The notes: a model not told the origin generated them from the sequence alone. Positions 18,542-28,693 are shown, counted from the first letter of the stretch. The stretch is 47,783 nt of DNA from Treponema sp. (GCA_009784935.1 WQXI01000015.1:1-47783), one strand, 5' to 3'. Made by a program: numbers and translations.

Positions 18542-19081
18542 ATGTCGAGAATCGGAAAAATACCGGTTAAGGTTCCTAGCGGAGTTAAAGTTGCGTTTCA
18601 GAATGAAATGATAACTGTAGAAGGTCCAAAAGGAAAACTAACTCAAAAGTACCATCCCGTCGTCAGTTTCGAAGACAAAGGCGGAGAAATAATCGTCAGC
18701 CGTTCGAGTGATGAAAAACAGGTTAAGTCTTTTCACGGACTTTATCGCTGCCTCCTTAGTAACATGATTACTGGAGTATCTGCCGGTTTTAACAAATCGC
18801 TCATCGTAAACGGTGTAGGTTATAAAGCTGAGGTTCAGGGAAAGCTTCTTGCGATGAGTCTTGGATTCTCCAATGATGTATATGTAGCAATTCCGGAAGG
18901 TCTTGCTGTGGCTGTTGATCAAGGCGGTAAATTAACAATTTCCGGAATTGATAAGCAAAGAGTGGGCGAATTTGCCGCGCAGATTCGTAAATTAAGAGGA
19001 CCTGAGCCGTATAAGGGCAAAGGTATCCGTTATGAAGATGAAATCATCAGGCGGAAAGTCGGTAAATCCGGGGTTAAATAG
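18542..19081 (+). CDS. rplF: 50S ribosomal protein L6
   Basis: Two-domain protein near the factor-binding site, 179 aa. Blocks are [35 protein letters not shown] and the C-terminal signature [19 protein letters not shown]. The start follows GAGGG after 5 nt. Confidence 0.97.
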   Translation: MSRIGKIPVKVPSGVKVAFQNEMITVEGPKGKLTQKYHPVVSFEDKGGEIIVSRSSDEKQVKSFHGLYRCLLSNMITGVSAGFNKSLIVNGVGYKAEVQGKLLAMSLGFSNDVYVAIPEGLAVAVDQGGKLTISGIDKQRVGEFAAQIRKLRGPEPYKGKGIRYEDEIIRRKVGKSGVK

Positions 19082-19090
19082 GAAAGTTAT

Positions 19091-19453
19091 ATGTTACAGA
19101 AAATGCTGGAAAAAAACAGAAAACGTCTGAGAAGAAAAATACATATCCGCAAAAGAATTAACGGAACCGCGGAACGTCCGAGAATGACTGTTTCAAAGAG
19201 CAATCGCAGTCTTTCTGTTCAGATTATAGATGATGTTAAGGGTCATACTCTTGTTTCGGCTTCATTGCTGGAAAAAGAATTAAAAAATATTAAGGCAAAT
19301 ATCACGGGCGCAGGGCAGTTGGGAGAAATTGTCGGCAAGCGTCTTTTGGAAAGAAACATCAAGACAGTAGTCTTTGATCGTAATGGGTATTTGTATCATG
19401 GAATAGTTAAGGCTTTGGCCGACGGGACCCGAAAAACGGGAATCAATTTCTAG
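19091..19453 (+). CDS. rplR: 50S ribosomal protein L18
   Basis: 5S rRNA-binding protein, 120 aa. The basic N-terminus (KNRKRLRRKIHIRKRINGTAE) leads into RPRMTVSKSNRSLSVQIIDD, and VFDRNGYLYHGIVKALADG is the family C-terminus. Position between L6 and S5 is conserved. Confidence 0.96.
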   Translation: MLQKMLEKNRKRLRRKIHIRKRINGTAERPRMTVSKSNRSLSVQIIDDVKGHTLVSASLLEKELKNIKANITGAGQLGEIVGKRLLERNIKTVVFDRNGYLYHGIVKALADGTRKTGINF

Positions 19454-19476
19454 CTGTATTTGCAGCAGGGGGCATA

Positions 19477-20151
19477 ATGGCAAAATCGAAAGATGTGTTA
19501 GACGAAACAATGGTTGATGAAACTATTGAAGATAAAGAAGTAGAAACAGAAACAGATTCGGATTCTGACGCTGTAGAAACTGCCTCGGAAAGCCGTCATG
19601 AAGGCAGAAGCGAAGGAAGACGCGGAAGAGGGCGCGGACGTGACAGAGATCGCGGAGACAGAGGACCTGTCGAAAAAGAATTTATAGAAAAACTTGTTAA
19701 ACTTAACAGAACCGCTAAGGTTGTAAAGGGCGGAAGGCGTTTTTCATTCTCTGCTCTTACAGTAATCGGTGACGGAAAAGGAAGAGTAGGATACGGATTT
19801 GGAAAAGCAAATGATGTATCAGAAGCAATAAGAAAAAGTATAGACAGGGCAAAACGCGGTTTGATTCAGCTTCCTGTAAAAAACGGCACTATCCCGCATG
19901 AAGTAAAAGGATTTTTTAAATCTTCTTATGTTTTATTAAAACCGGCGCGTTCCGGTACCGGTATTATTGCCGGAGGTCCTGTCCGCGCAATTATGGAAGC
20001 AGGCGGAGTAACTGACGTGCTTTCTAAATCTATCGGATCGTCAAGTCAGTATAATGTTGTAAAAGCAACGTTTGATTGTATAAGCAAAATGATGGATGCA
20101 AAGACAATATCCAGAAACAGGGGCAAATCCCTGAATGAGCTGTGGGGTTAA
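19477..20151 (+). CDS. rpsE: 30S ribosomal protein S5 with long disordered N-terminal extension
   Basis: Small-subunit accuracy protein of 224 aa against the usual ~165. The normal S5 begins near residue 62 ([20 protein letters not shown]) with [14 protein letters not shown] and the C-terminal fold to LNELWG. Residues 1-45 are acidic ([13 protein letters not shown] and SDSDA stretches), followed by an Arg-Gly-Asp block ([17 protein letters not shown]) at about 46-60. GGGGG before the first ATG at 19477 supports this start, and there is no better start nearer the core. The extension looks like an RNA- or protein-binding tail. Confidence 0.95.
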   Translation: MAKSKDVLDETMVDETIEDKEVETETDSDSDAVETASESRHEGRSEGRRGRGRGRDRDRGDRGPVEKEFIEKLVKLNRTAKVVKGGRRFSFSALTVIGDGKGRVGYGFGKANDVSEAIRKSIDRAKRGLIQLPVKNGTIPHEVKGFFKSSYVLLKPARSGTGIIAGGPVRAIMEAGGVTDVLSKSIGSSSQYNVVKATFDCISKMMDAKTISRNRGKSLNELWG

Positions 20152-20152
20152 T

Positions 20153-20335
20153 ATGGCTAAAATAAAAGTTCGTCTTGTACGCAGTACAATAGGTCAGCTT
20201 CCGCAGCATCGCGCGACTGTACGTTCGCTTGGTCTTCGTAAGATTGGCTCTGTTAAAGTACAGGAAGCAAGCCCGGCTATTATGGGAATGGTAAAAGCTG
20301 TATCTCATTTAGTGACAGTAGAGGAAAATAAATAA
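20153..20335 (+). CDS. rpmD: 50S ribosomal protein L30
   Basis: Small 60-aa protein: [28 protein letters not shown], then [14 protein letters not shown] 20153 lies 1 bp after the rpsE stop and is preferred over an in-frame ATG six codons up inside rpsE. Its stop overlaps the rplO start by 1 nt. Confidence 0.96.
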   Translation: MAKIKVRLVRSTIGQLPQHRATVRSLGLRKIGSVKVQEASPAIMGMVKAVSHLVTVEENK

Positions 20336-20868
20336 TGGCGCACGATTTTAATTTGCACGCCCCAGCCGGCGCAAACAAGAAAAAAAGAATAGTCGGACGC
20401 GGACAAGGTTCCGGACGCGGTACTACCGCAGGTAAGGGACACAAGGGTCAGCAGGCTCGTTCCGGAGGCGGCAATCCTTATGTTGGTTTCGAAGGCGGAC
20501 AAATGCCTCTATACAGAAGACTCGCAAGAAGAGGCTTTTCTAACCATCCGTTTAAACAAGAATGGCAGATTGTTAATCTCGGCGAAATCGAAAAACGCTT
20601 TGAATCAGGCGAAACTGTAGATTTAGCTTCGCTTTATAAAAAGGGACTTATTAAAGGCAAAGATCCGGTAAAGATTCTTGCTAACGGGAACTTTTCTAAA
20701 AAACTCAGCCTTAAAGTTGACGCTATCTCCGCTTCTGCAAAAGAAAAAATCGAAAAAGCGGGCGGCGATGTAACAGTTATTCCTGCGCCGGAAAAAGCAA
20801 GGCCTAAAAATAAAATGGGTACAAAAAAAGCTGCAAAAGCGGCAAAAGCTAAGGCAGGCAAGAAATAA
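20335..20868 (+). CDS. rplO: 50S ribosomal protein L15
   Basis: Late-assembly 23S binder, 177 aa, ~30 longer than usual because of a Lys/Ala tail (AAKAAKAKAGKK). The conserved Gly-rich arm is RGQGSGRGTTAGKGHKGQQ, with GGQMPLYRRLARRGF after it. It overlaps both neighbours by 1 nt (TAATG at each end). Confidence 0.97.
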   Translation: MAHDFNLHAPAGANKKKRIVGRGQGSGRGTTAGKGHKGQQARSGGGNPYVGFEGGQMPLYRRLARRGFSNHPFKQEWQIVNLGEIEKRFESGETVDLASLYKKGLIKGKDPVKILANGNFSKKLSLKVDAISASAKEKIEKAGGDVTVIPAPEKARPKNKMGTKKAAKAAKAKAGKK

Positions 20869-22193
20869 TGGCAAATCCAATAATTGGAATGTTTAGAATA
20901 AAGGAATTGCGCGAGCGTATTCTCTTTACCTTCGGAATGCTTGTAGTATTCCGAATCGGCGCTGTATTTCCAATCCCCGGCATTAACGTAAGAGAGCTGT
21001 CACGCTTTTTTATGACTCAAACAACAGGTAATCCAATAGTAGACTACCTTGACTTCTTTGCCGGCGGCGCGTTCTCAAACTTCTCAGTATTCATGCTCGG
21101 TATTATGCCGTACATTACAATGTCAATTATTATGCAGCTTTTATTAATCGTCTTTCCTAACTTAAAGAAAATATCACAGGAAGACGGCGGACGCAAAAAA
21201 ATTCAAAAATGGCAGAGATACGGTACTGTAGTTGTCTGTATTATTCAGGCGCTCGCAGTTTCGCAGTTTGCAAGATATATTGATAGTCAAGTAGATAGTC
21301 TTCTTTATGTAAGTATGTTCCAGTTTACAATGATTTCGATTTTGACGGTAACGACGGGAACGATATTCCTTATGTGGATAGGTGAGCAGATTACAAAGCG
21401 GGGTGTCGGTAACGGTATATCGCTTTTAATTTACGCCGGTATCGTCGCGCGTCTTCCTGATGCTGTTTTCCAGTTATTCAGAATGATGAGAAGCGGCGAT
21501 ATTAATCCTGTTTTTGTTCTTATTGTTCTTGTAATGTTTGTTGCAATTGTCGCCTTGGTCGTTTTTGAACAGCAAGGTCAGAGAAAAATTCCTGTAAATT
21601 ATGCAAAACGCGTAGTAGGAAGAAGAATGTACGGAGCGCAGAATACATATATTCCGTTTAAGATTAATCCGTCAGGCGTTATTCCTGTTATCTTTGCTTC
21701 TTCTATCTTAATGTTCCCAATGCAGATTGCGCAGTCTCTGGGAAGCGAAGGCAATTGGCTTACATCAGTATCTAATGCGTTAAATCCGCAGAGTCTTTTA
21801 TATAATATTATATACGTACTTTTAATTGTATTCTTTGCGTATTTCTACACACAAGTAACGCTTAACCCAATCGAAATCGCAAAGCAAATAAGAGAAAACG
21901 GCGGCTCTATTCCCGGAATCAGAACAGAACGAATAGAAGAGCACCTTACAAAAATACTTAACCGTATCGTGCTTCCCGGTTCATTATACTTGGCATTTAT
22001 TGCCGTTACGCCGACTCTTATTCAGTTGGCATTTAGGATACCGTCTTCGGTTGCTTATATAATGGGCGGTACATCGCTTCTCATTATGGTTGGTGTTGGT
22101 TTGGATACCATGACACAGATAGAAGGGCTGCTTAAAATGCACCATCATGAGGGTTTGGTAAAACGCGGTAAATTGCGCGGACGGAATCTGTAA
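20868..22193 (+). CDS. secY: SecYEG translocon channel subunit SecY
   Basis: Pore-forming inner-membrane subunit for Sec export, 441 aa with about ten hydrophobic helices. Conserved signatures are [11 protein letters not shown], the plug and lateral-gate region after [10 protein letters not shown], the cytosolic loop [13 protein letters not shown] and [13 protein letters not shown]. It couples to rplO by TAATG. rpmJ follows directly; adk, map and infA, which often stand here, are absent (adk is at 47013). Confidence 0.98.
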   Translation: MANPIIGMFRIKELRERILFTFGMLVVFRIGAVFPIPGINVRELSRFFMTQTTGNPIVDYLDFFAGGAFSNFSVFMLGIMPYITMSIIMQLLLIVFPNLKKISQEDGGRKKIQKWQRYGTVVVCIIQALAVSQFARYIDSQVDSLLYVSMFQFTMISILTVTTGTIFLMWIGEQITKRGVGNGISLLIYAGIVARLPDAVFQLFRMMRSGDINPVFVLIVLVMFVAIVALVVFEQQGQRKIPVNYAKRVVGRRMYGAQNTYIPFKINPSGVIPVIFASSILMFPMQIAQSLGSEGNWLTSVSNALNPQSLLYNIIYVLLIVFFAYFYTQVTLNPIEIAKQIRENGGSIPGIRTERIEEHLTKILNRIVLPGSLYLAFIAVTPTLIQLAFRIPSSVAYIMGGTSLLIMVGVGLDTMTQIEGLLKMHHHEGLVKRGKLRGRNL

Positions 22194-22204
22194 GGAGTTT
22201 AGGT

Positions 22205-22318
22205 ATGAAAGTTAGAACAAGCGTAAAACCTATTTGCGACAAATGCAAAGTTATTAAGCGCAATGGGATTATTCGTATTATATGCCAAAATCCCAAGCAT
22301 AAACAAAAGCAAGGATAA
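22205..22318 (+). CDS. rpmJ: 50S ribosomal protein L36
   Basis: A 37-aa gene too short for ordinary ORF listings. Product: [19 protein letters not shown], then [18 protein letters not shown]. Zinc ligands Cys11, Cys14, Cys27 and His32 are in the family spacing, so this is the zinc-binding form. AGGAG stands before the ATG, and rpsM starts 9 bp after the stop. The place between secY and rpsM is the standard one. Confidence 0.97.
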   Translation: MKVRTSVKPICDKCKVIKRNGIIRIICQNPKHKQKQG

Positions 22319-22327
22319 GGAGAATAT

Positions 22328-22693
22328 ATGGCGCGTCTGGTAGGGGTTGACCTCCCAAATAAACACGTAAATATCGCATTGACCTATATTTTTGGAATAG
22401 GAAGGTCAAGCGCGGATGAGATTGTCGCAAAGGCAAAACTCGATCCAATGAGAATGATTAATGATTTATCTCAGGAAGAATTAAACGAACTGAGAAACAT
22501 TATAGAAAGTGATTATAAAGTAGAAGGCCGTCTGCGCACAGAAGTAGCGCTTAATATCAAAAGATTAATGGATATCGGCTGTTACCGCGGACTTAGGCAT
22601 CGCAAAGGATTGCCGCTTCGAGGTCAGCGCACAAGAACAAATGCACGTACCCGCAAAGGTAAAAAGAAAACCGTTGCCGGTAAGAAGAAATAG
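22328..22693 (+). CDS. rpsM: 30S ribosomal protein S13
   Basis: Head protein contacting the P-site tRNA and the 50S bridge, 121 aa. Blocks: [43 protein letters not shown] and the basic [10 protein letters not shown] tail. Good AAGGAG upstream. Confidence 0.97.
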   Translation: MARLVGVDLPNKHVNIALTYIFGIGRSSADEIVAKAKLDPMRMINDLSQEELNELRNIIESDYKVEGRLRTEVALNIKRLMDIGCYRGLRHRKGLPLRGQRTRTNARTRKGKKKTVAGKKK

Positions 22694-22708
22694 GAATTGG
22701 AGGAATAA

Positions 22709-23101
22709 GTGGCAACAGCTGCAAAGACTACAAAGAAGAAAAAAGAAAAAAAATCAGTATATGAGGGTAATGTCTTTATTCAGGCAACCTTTAACAATAC
22801 GATTGTTACTATTACCGATTTAATGGGAAACACTGTATCATGGGCAAGTTCTGGTATGCTTCAATTTAGGGGAGCAAAAAAGTCAACGCCTTTTGCCGCG
22901 CAGTCTGTTACAGAAACAGCCGCCGCCAAAGCATTGCAGGCAGGCTTGAGAGAAGTTCATGTTTATATTAAGGGTCCCGGTATTGGAAGAGAATCTGCAA
23001 TTAGACAGCTTGGTGTAATGGGTATAAAAGTTAAATCAATAAGCGATGTAACACCCATTCCGCATAATGGCTGCAGACCAAGGAAAACGCGTCGTATATA
23101 A
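22709..23101 (+). CDS. rpsK: 30S ribosomal protein S11
   Basis: Platform protein of 130 aa with a GTG start, placed 5 nt after GGAGG. The N-terminus is Lys/Ala-rich; family blocks begin at [17 protein letters not shown], then [21 protein letters not shown], and end in the signature [18 protein letters not shown]. Confidence 0.97.
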   Translation: MATAAKTTKKKKEKKSVYEGNVFIQATFNNTIVTITDLMGNTVSWASSGMLQFRGAKKSTPFAAQSVTETAAAKALQAGLREVHVYIKGPGIGRESAIRQLGVMGIKVKSISDVTPIPHNGCRPRKTRRI

Positions 23102-23122
23102 CGATTTATATAGGAGAAACAT

Positions 23123-23758
23123 ATGGCTAGATACACCGGCCCTGTTTGCAGAATGTGCCGTGTAGAACAAAAGAAGTTAATGCTCAAAGGGAACCGCTGT
23201 AAAAGCGACAAGTGCCCGATGAATAAAAAGAGAGCAGCTCCCGGTAAGGATCCAAAATCCCGTCCCGGCAAGAGATCTGATTACGGTGTGCAGCTTCGCG
23301 AAAAGCAAAAGCTCAAAAGAATATACGGAATGATGGAAAAACAGTTCCGTCTTTTCTTTGATCGCGCCCAGCGTATGTCAGGTATTGCAGGCGAAAATCT
23401 CTTTATCCTGCTGGAAAGACGCCTTGATAATGTTGTGTATCGCCTTCGTTTTGCTTCTTCGAGAAGTCAGGCAAGACAGCTTGTTCTGCATGGTCATATT
23501 CTTGTTAACGGCAAGAAAATAACGATTCCTTCCTATCTTGTAAAGACAGAAAGCGAAATCAGCGTTGTAGAAAATAGCAAGAATTTAACGGTTATCAAGG
23601 ATGCATTAAGAGAATACGGCAAGTCAGGCGTAATGCCATGGCTTAGTCTCGATCCAGATGCGATGAAAGGAAAATTCCTTGCGGCTCCGCGCCGCAGTGA
23701 TATCACTGATCTTGGTGATATTAAGGAACAGATGATCATCGAATTATATTCTAAATAG
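23123..23758 (+). CDS. rpsD: 30S ribosomal protein S4, zinc-binding form
   Basis: Primary 16S binder and early assembly protein, 211 aa. Cys9, Cys12, Cys26 and Cys31 make a zinc site (the C+ form). The S4 domain reads LDNVVYRLRFASSRSQARQ followed by VLHGHILVNGKKI. AGGAG upstream; rpoA begins 8 bp after the stop. Confidence 0.97.
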   Translation: MARYTGPVCRMCRVEQKKLMLKGNRCKSDKCPMNKKRAAPGKDPKSRPGKRSDYGVQLREKQKLKRIYGMMEKQFRLFFDRAQRMSGIAGENLFILLERRLDNVVYRLRFASSRSQARQLVLHGHILVNGKKITIPSYLVKTESEISVVENSKNLTVIKDALREYGKSGVMPWLSLDPDAMKGKFLAAPRRSDITDLGDIKEQMIIELYSK

Positions 23759-23766
23759 GAGTTATC

Positions 23767-24822
23767 ATGGCCCGTAAGAACCTTATGCAAGGATTCAAAC
23801 GCCCGAAGAGCTTTACATTAGAACATGGAGAACTCAATCAGAACTACGGTAAGTTCATTGCGTCTCCGTTTGAGCCGGGCTTTGGTACTACTGTCGGCAA
23901 TACATTACGAAGAGTTCTTCTTTCGTCAATTCAGGGGTATGCCATAACAGCGGTAAGGATAGAATCTATCGATGGCAGCGGAACAACACACAATGTTTCC
24001 AGCGAATTCGAAACGATTCCGAATATCGTAGAGGATACCCTCGAAGTTATTAATAACCTCAAGCAGATACGGCTTAAACTGCCGGAAGACGCAGAACAGG
24101 AAGTTCTTCTTTTTGAATGGTCCGGTAAACAAGAAATAAAAAGCGATGATTTTTCCAGCCCGGGGCGCGTAGAAGTTCTTTCTTCCGGTCAGCATATTAT
24201 GACATTAATGGACAGCGCCAATGTAAGGTTCGAAATTCAAATTGACCTTGGACGCGGATATGTGCCGTCAGAAGTTAATGAACGGTATATCGAAGTTATT
24301 AATACAATTCCTGTTGACGCTATTTTTTCGCCTGTAAAAAAGGTAAAATTTAATGTAGAGTCTACCCGCGTCGGACAGAGAAACGATTATGACAAGCTTG
24401 TTTTAGAAATATGGACAGACGGAACAATTAGGCCGGAAGACGCTCTTGCAGAATCCGCCAAAATAGCAAAGGATCATTTTTCTGTTTTTATTAATTTTGA
24501 CGAAAATAATCTTGGTTCTGACGATGATCTTGATGATGAAGACGATCACATAAGAAAAATTCTCGGCACTCCGGTAGAAGAGCTGGAACTTTCTGTTCGT
24601 TCTTCTAATTGTTTAAAGAATGCAAATATTAAAACAATCGGTGAGCTTACACGAAAAACAGAAGATGATATTGCAAGGACGCGTAACTTTGGAAAAAAGT
24701 CGCTTCAGGAAATTAAAGAAAAACTAAGAGAATGGAATTTGAGTTTTGGGATAACAGATTTAAATGTCCTAAAAAACGCCCGTATGGAAATTAAAGTAAA
24801 GGAAACAGAAGATGAAGCATAA
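23767..24822 (+). CDS. rpoA: RNA polymerase alpha subunit
   Basis: Dimerises to start core assembly and contacts UP elements and activators; 351 aa, slightly longer than the usual ~330. The N-terminal domain has the dimer block [23 protein letters not shown] linker rich in Asp ([10 protein letters not shown]) leads to the C-terminal domain, with [19 protein letters not shown] and [13 protein letters not shown], the DNA-contact helices. It overlaps rplQ by 11 nt. Confidence 0.98.
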   Translation: MARKNLMQGFKRPKSFTLEHGELNQNYGKFIASPFEPGFGTTVGNTLRRVLLSSIQGYAITAVRIESIDGSGTTHNVSSEFETIPNIVEDTLEVINNLKQIRLKLPEDAEQEVLLFEWSGKQEIKSDDFSSPGRVEVLSSGQHIMTLMDSANVRFEIQIDLGRGYVPSEVNERYIEVINTIPVDAIFSPVKKVKFNVESTRVGQRNDYDKLVLEIWTDGTIRPEDALAESAKIAKDHFSVFINFDENNLGSDDDLDDEDDHIRKILGTPVEELELSVRSSNCLKNANIKTIGELTRKTEDDIARTRNFGKKSLQEIKEKLREWNLSFGITDLNVLKNARMEIKVKETEDEA

Positions 24823-25240
24823 AAGAGGATTTAACCCGCTTCAGCGAATGTCGTCTCATCGCAAGGCGCTAAAAAGAAACATGGTAACTTCGCTTTTTAG
24901 GCAGGAAAGAATTAAAACAACAAAGGCAAAAGCCCTTGAGATTCGCAGAACTGCAGAAAAAATGATTACCCGTGCAAAAGAAGATACGGTTCATAACCGG
25001 CGGATAGTTTCCAGCCGTTTATTTGACGAAGGAATTGTCGCAAAACTTTTTACTAATATCGCTCCGCGTATGAAAAATCGCAACGGCGGTTATACTCGTA
25101 TAATAAAGCTCGGCGAAAGAAAAGGTGATGCCGCAGAAGTAGTTATTTTGGAACTGGTTGACTACAAACTTGATACAGGCGAAGACAAGAAAAAAGCAAA
25201 AAAGAGCGATAAGAACGAAAAGAGCGAGAAGGGGAAATAA
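24812..25240 (+). CDS. rplQ: 50S ribosomal protein L17
   Basis: Exit-side 50S protein of 142 aa. It starts [24 protein letters not shown] and has [20 protein letters not shown] Lys/Glu-rich tail ([17 protein letters not shown]) lengthens the usual ~120 aa. It starts inside rpoA, and its stop is directly followed by the next ATG with no gap. Confidence 0.96.
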   Translation: MKHKRGFNPLQRMSSHRKALKRNMVTSLFRQERIKTTKAKALEIRRTAEKMITRAKEDTVHNRRIVSSRLFDEGIVAKLFTNIAPRMKNRNGGYTRIIKLGERKGDAAEVVILELVDYKLDTGEDKKKAKKSDKNEKSEKGK

Positions 25241-25558
25241 ATGTCTAAAGCGCACAGAGGCAAAGGAATAAGAGAATTATTTGCGAATGGACGCGGTGAA
25301 TGTCCTGTATGCAAAAGATGTAATGTAAAAGTACTTTACGAACAGGAAGCCGCAGGGCAGAAGTTTAAAATATGTAAGACATGCAAGGCAGCGATTAAAA
25401 ACGGCAAGAAAAAACTGCCTGTTGTAGACATACCTGCGCCGGCAGAAGCACCCGCAGCGCCTGCTCCAGCAGCTGCGCCTGTACCTGCTGCAGAAACTGC
25501 CGCGCCGGCTGCCGCACCTGCAGAAGAAGCCGCGCCAACAGAAGAAGCTGCCAGCTAA
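25241..25558 (+). CDS. Cys-rich (zinc-ribbon-like) protein with Ala/Pro/Glu tail, end of ribosomal operon
   Basis: A 105-aa protein I do not recognise by family name. Residues 1-58 are basic, with Cys21, 24 and 27 (CPVCKRC) and Cys45 and 48 (CKTC), a spacing that fits a zinc ribbon. About 60-105 is a low-complexity tail of Ala, Pro and Glu (APAAAPVPAA and similar), likely disordered. It follows rplQ with zero spacing, so it is co-translated with ribosomal genes and may be a ribosome- or polymerase-associated factor (inference). Its stop overlaps the stop of the convergent CapA gene. Confidence 0.75.
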   Translation: MSKAHRGKGIRELFANGRGECPVCKRCNVKVLYEQEAAGQKFKICKTCKAAIKNGKKKLPVVDIPAPAEAPAAPAPAAAPVPAAETAAPAAAPAEEAAPTEEAAS

Positions 25559-26712
25559 CGAGTAAAAGGGTTATGCATAATAACTTTTGCGTTTATTCTG
25601 TTTAATACACCGTAGAAAAAGTTCATATTTAAACCCGGGTCTTGAGTTCTAAGCCCGTGGTTTGCAAGCAGTTCTTCTGTGTACGAATATAACGGGATTA
25701 CTTTTGTGTTTCTAAAACTGCGATCATAATGCGTTATTACAGGAATCATTCCATAATCAGAAATTGCAAGCTCTCCGCTTCTGGTTTTTGTAAATGTCAC
25801 TACCATCATTCCGCCAATTATTCTTTCTCTTTGTCTCTGATGAGAAGCAAAGTTTCCCAGCGAATAATAACATAATGTAGTTTTTCCGTCGGGCCTGGCG
25901 ATTGTATCAACGCGCTGAAGCACGTGCGGATGATGTCCGACTATTAGGTCAACATTGTGCTGTGCGATAAAATTGGCGAGAGAAACTTGATCCCTGTCAG
26001 GTTCTAAAAGATACTCTCCGCCCCAATGAATAGAAACAATTAAAAAATCGCACAATGGACGAAGCGCATTCATTTCTTGTGTCATTTTATTTCTGTCAAT
26101 CATCGATACAAGATTCGGGTTTTCTCTCGGAAGCGGAATGCCGTTAAGACTGAATGTATATGCAAGAAAACCAAGCGTCATGTTGTTTCTTGTTACAATT
26201 CTTGCGCTCTCGCCTTCTTTTCGGGCGCCGATAACAACAAATTGCTCGAACGTGTCTAAATAATCCAATGTAGCATAAAGAGCATCTCTGCCTTTGTCCA
26301 TCGCGTGATTGTTTGCAAGATTAATTATCTCAAAGCCTGTATCGGCGAGCGCTGGAGCAAGAGATTGGGGCGTATTAAACGCAGGATAACCTGTATAGCC
26401 AAAACGTGTACCGCCCATTATTGTTTCTTGATTAATAAACGCAAGGTCTGCGCCTTGAACAATACTTTTAACTTCGGTATATATAGGAATAAAGTCATAA
26501 GTTCCGTCTGCCATAAGCGCGGATCGGATCAGCGAATCATGAAAAAGATTATCGCCTACTGCGACAAAAGTAAGAGAAGAGTTTTGAGAAGATCTTGGAG
26601 TCTGCGTAATGCTTCTGTCAGCTGCCGGTTTTGAATGACAGGAAAAAATAATTAAAATAATTATTGGTACTGCCAATGCCGATATAACAAGGTTTATTAT
26701 TCTATTCTTCAT
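25555..26712 (-). CDS. CapA/PgsA-like metallophosphatase lipoprotein
   Basis: A 385-aa lipoprotein: hydrophobic N-terminus then IFSC lipobox (about residue 24). The CapA fold is marked by AVGDNLFHDS, ADLAFINQET, NLANNHAMDKG, VSIHWGGEY and GHHPHVLQ, which supply the two-metal ligands of this calcineurin-like family. Members are linked to poly-gamma-glutamate or capsule, but single copies without the capB/C genes, as here, are of unknown substrate. It is last in the prfA-prmC operon, overlapping prmC by 11 nt. Confidence 0.85.
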   Translation of the reverse strand: MKNRIINLVISALAVPIIILIIFSCHSKPAADRSITQTPRSSQNSSLTFVAVGDNLFHDSLIRSALMADGTYDFIPIYTEVKSIVQGADLAFINQETIMGGTRFGYTGYPAFNTPQSLAPALADTGFEIINLANNHAMDKGRDALYATLDYLDTFEQFVVIGARKEGESARIVTRNNMTLGFLAYTFSLNGIPLPRENPNLVSMIDRNKMTQEMNALRPLCDFLIVSIHWGGEYLLEPDRDQVSLANFIAQHNVDLIVGHHPHVLQRVDTIARPDGKTTLCYYSLGNFASHQRQRERIIGGMMVVTFTKTRSGELAISDYGMIPVITHYDRSFRNTKVIPLYSYTEELLANHGLRTQDPGLNMNFFYGVLNRINAKVIMHNPFTR

Positions 26713-27601
26713 ATTTGCCTCCGATTACCCTAAATGAATCCGAAAGATCCTTATATAATTGTATATCTTTAAAACCTCTTTTAGCAAGGGATTGTTTTAT
26801 ATTTTCCATTAAAGGAGGGTGAGCTTCTAATAATAAAAAACCGCCCTTTACAAGATAATCAGGCGCGTTATTAATTATCCGCTCGATTATTTCTAACCCT
26901 GATTCGCCGCCGTCAAGCGCGAGAAGCGGTTCGTTTTGTACTTCTGCAGATAGGGTTTTTATTTCTGCCGATGGAATATACGGCGGATTGGAGACGATAA
27001 GAGAGAACTTTTTCGGCGAAGAGTTCACAGAGAAAAGATCTCCGTGAAGAAATTGAATTTTATTTTTGCCAAGGAGTTTTTGTGAATTTTGTTTGGCGAT
27101 TTTGAGCGCTTTGGGGCAAATATCTGTTGCGTACACTTCCAGTTCCGGCAATTCATGTTTTAATGAAATCGCAATCGCTCCTGACCCGGTGCATAAATCC
27201 AAAACTTTTATTTTTTCTCCTTCTTTCTCTGTGATACTCTGTGTACTCTGTGGTTTGTATTTAGATATGTAGGAATCGATTATTTGTTGGGCAGCTTCTA
27301 CAAGAGTCTCTGTGTCGGGTCTTGGCACTAAAACATATTTATTTACAGTAAACTCAAGCCCCATAAATTCTTTTTTACCTGTTATATACGCGACACATTC
27401 TCCGTTTGATCTTCGTTCTATTAGTTTGCAGTACTTTTTACAGATCTTTTCTGAGATTGTTTCTGTGCCTGCAGTTAAAAGCGAAGTGCGGTTTGTTTTT
27501 AATAAAAACGCAAGTAAAACCGAAGCGTCTAGAGACGGAGTTTTTATATCTGCAAATTTTAAATCGGCGCTTCCCTGCGCCAGCGCTTCGCGGATGAGCA
27601 T
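26702..27601 (-). CDS. prmC: Release-factor glutamine methyltransferase PrmC, with repeat-derived insert
   Basis: Methylates the Gln of the GGQ motif of release factors using SAM; 299 aa. Blocks: YITGKKEFMGLEF, VLVPRPDTETLVE, SAM loop LDLCTGSGAIAI (135-146) and catalytic NPPY (205-208). Relative to the compact family layout there is an extra segment at about 110-131, between the PRPDTE helix and the SAM loop, and part of it (KPQSTQSITEKE) is encoded by a CACAGAG repeat tract. The core residues remain, so the enzyme is probably active. It follows its substrate gene prfA by 3 bp. Confidence 0.95.
   Translation of the reverse strand: MLIREALAQGSADLKFADIKTPSLDASVLLAFLLKTNRTSLLTAGTETISEKICKKYCKLIERRSNGECVAYITGKKEFMGLEFTVNKYVLVPRPDTETLVEAAQQIIDSYISKYKPQSTQSITEKEGEKIKVLDLCTGSGAIAISLKHELPELEVYATDICPKALKIAKQNSQKLLGKNKIQFLHGDLFSVNSSPKKFSLIVSNPPYIPSAEIKTLSAEVQNEPLLALDGGESGLEIIERIINNAPDYLVKGGFLLLEAHPPLMENIKQSLAKRGFKDIQLYKDLSDSFRVIGGKYEE
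27224..27256 (-). repeat. CACAGAG repeat tract inside prmC
   Basis: On the coding strand the stretch begins AAACCACAGAGTACACAGAG and goes on with a further CACAGAG copy. It encodes Lys-Pro-Gln-Ser-Thr-Gln-Ser-Ile-Thr-Glu in an added loop. The same units recur at 32819-32866, 35969-35994 and 40759-40797, in other genes and in other frames. Confidence 0.8.
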
Positions 27602-27604
27602 ATT

Positions 27605-28693
27605 CTAATCTTCGTCATTATCCGAACTTGCGCTGCTCATTAAAAGTTCTTCTTTTGCGGACAGCTTTAACGTATCAAAAAGTTCTGCAGTTTCGCCGTT
27701 CATTACAAGGTCGAGTTTATATAAAGTAAGGTTTATGCGGTGATCTGTAAGACGGTTTTGCGGAAAATTATAAGTTCTTATCCGCTGCGAACGATCGCCG
27801 GAACCTACTTGGCTTTTTCTTGCCTCGGCTCTCTGCGCGGCGGCTTTAGATTCTTCCAGCTCATAAATGCGGGCGCGTAATATGCGCATTGCCTTTGCCT
27901 TGTTTTTAATTTGGCTTTTTTCGTCTTGGCAGTGAACTGTTACTCCGGTAGGAAGGTGTGTTATGCGCACAGCAGAGTCGGTAGTGTTAACGCTTTGTCC
28001 TCCCGGACCGCCCGCGCGCATTACGTCAATACGAAGATCGTCCTGCTTTATGTCGATTTCGGTCTCGTCAGCTTCGGGCAAAACAGCTACAGTTACTGCG
28101 GATGTATGGATTCTTCCCGAAGCTTCTGTCGCAGGAACCCTCTGTACCCTGTGAACGCCGGATTCGTAGCGGAGGTTTTCGTAAACATTATTGCCGCTGA
28201 TAGAAAAAACAATTTCTTTAATGCCGCCGAGTTCGGTTTCGTTGGAATTCATTATTTCGAATTTCCAGCCTTTTGTTTCTGCAAAACGCGAGTACATTCT
28301 GTATAAATCCGCTACAAAAAGAGCTGCTTCATCGCCGCCTGTTCCTGCTCTAATTTCCATTATGATGTTTTTTTCATCTAATGGGTCTTTTGGTATAAGA
28401 AGGAATTTCAATTTTTCGTTGTCTGATTCTAGTTTGGTTTCGAGCTCTTTTAATTCTTCGCGCGCAAGCTCCTTCATGTCCGTATCTTTTTCATCCTGAA
28501 TAAGAGTTTTTGCGTCGCTGACTTGTTTTTCTAGAGCCTCTATATTGATGTGTAATTCGGAAATTTCGCTTAAATAGGAGTGCTCTTTCATTACGCTGCG
28601 GTAACGGTTTTGGTCTTTTACCAAAGAGGGGTCCTGAATAAGTTCTGACAGTTCATCGTATCTTTTAAGAAGGGAAATTAACCGTTCGTTCAT
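27605..28693 (-). CDS. prfA: Peptide chain release factor 1
   Basis: Reads UAA and UAG and triggers peptide release; 362 aa, full length. The codon-reading PAT tripeptide is at 187-189, and the peptidyl-hydrolysis GGQ at 231-233 within [14 protein letters not shown]. The start has only a weak SD; it lies 9 bp after the stop of a 55-aa gene, so translation may be coupled to it. Gene order prfA-prmC is the common bacterial pairing. Confidence 0.98.
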   Translation of the reverse strand: MNERLISLLKRYDELSELIQDPSLVKDQNRYRSVMKEHSYLSEISELHINIEALEKQVSDAKTLIQDEKDTDMKELAREELKELETKLESDNEKLKFLLIPKDPLDEKNIIMEIRAGTGGDEAALFVADLYRMYSRFAETKGWKFEIMNSNETELGGIKEIVFSISGNNVYENLRYESGVHRVQRVPATEASGRIHTSAVTVAVLPEADETEIDIKQDDLRIDVMRAGGPGGQSVNTTDSAVRITHLPTGVTVHCQDEKSQIKNKAKAMRILRARIYELEESKAAAQRAEARKSQVGSGDRSQRIRTYNFPQNRLTDHRINLTLYKLDLVMNGETAELFDTLKLSAKEELLMSSASSDNDED

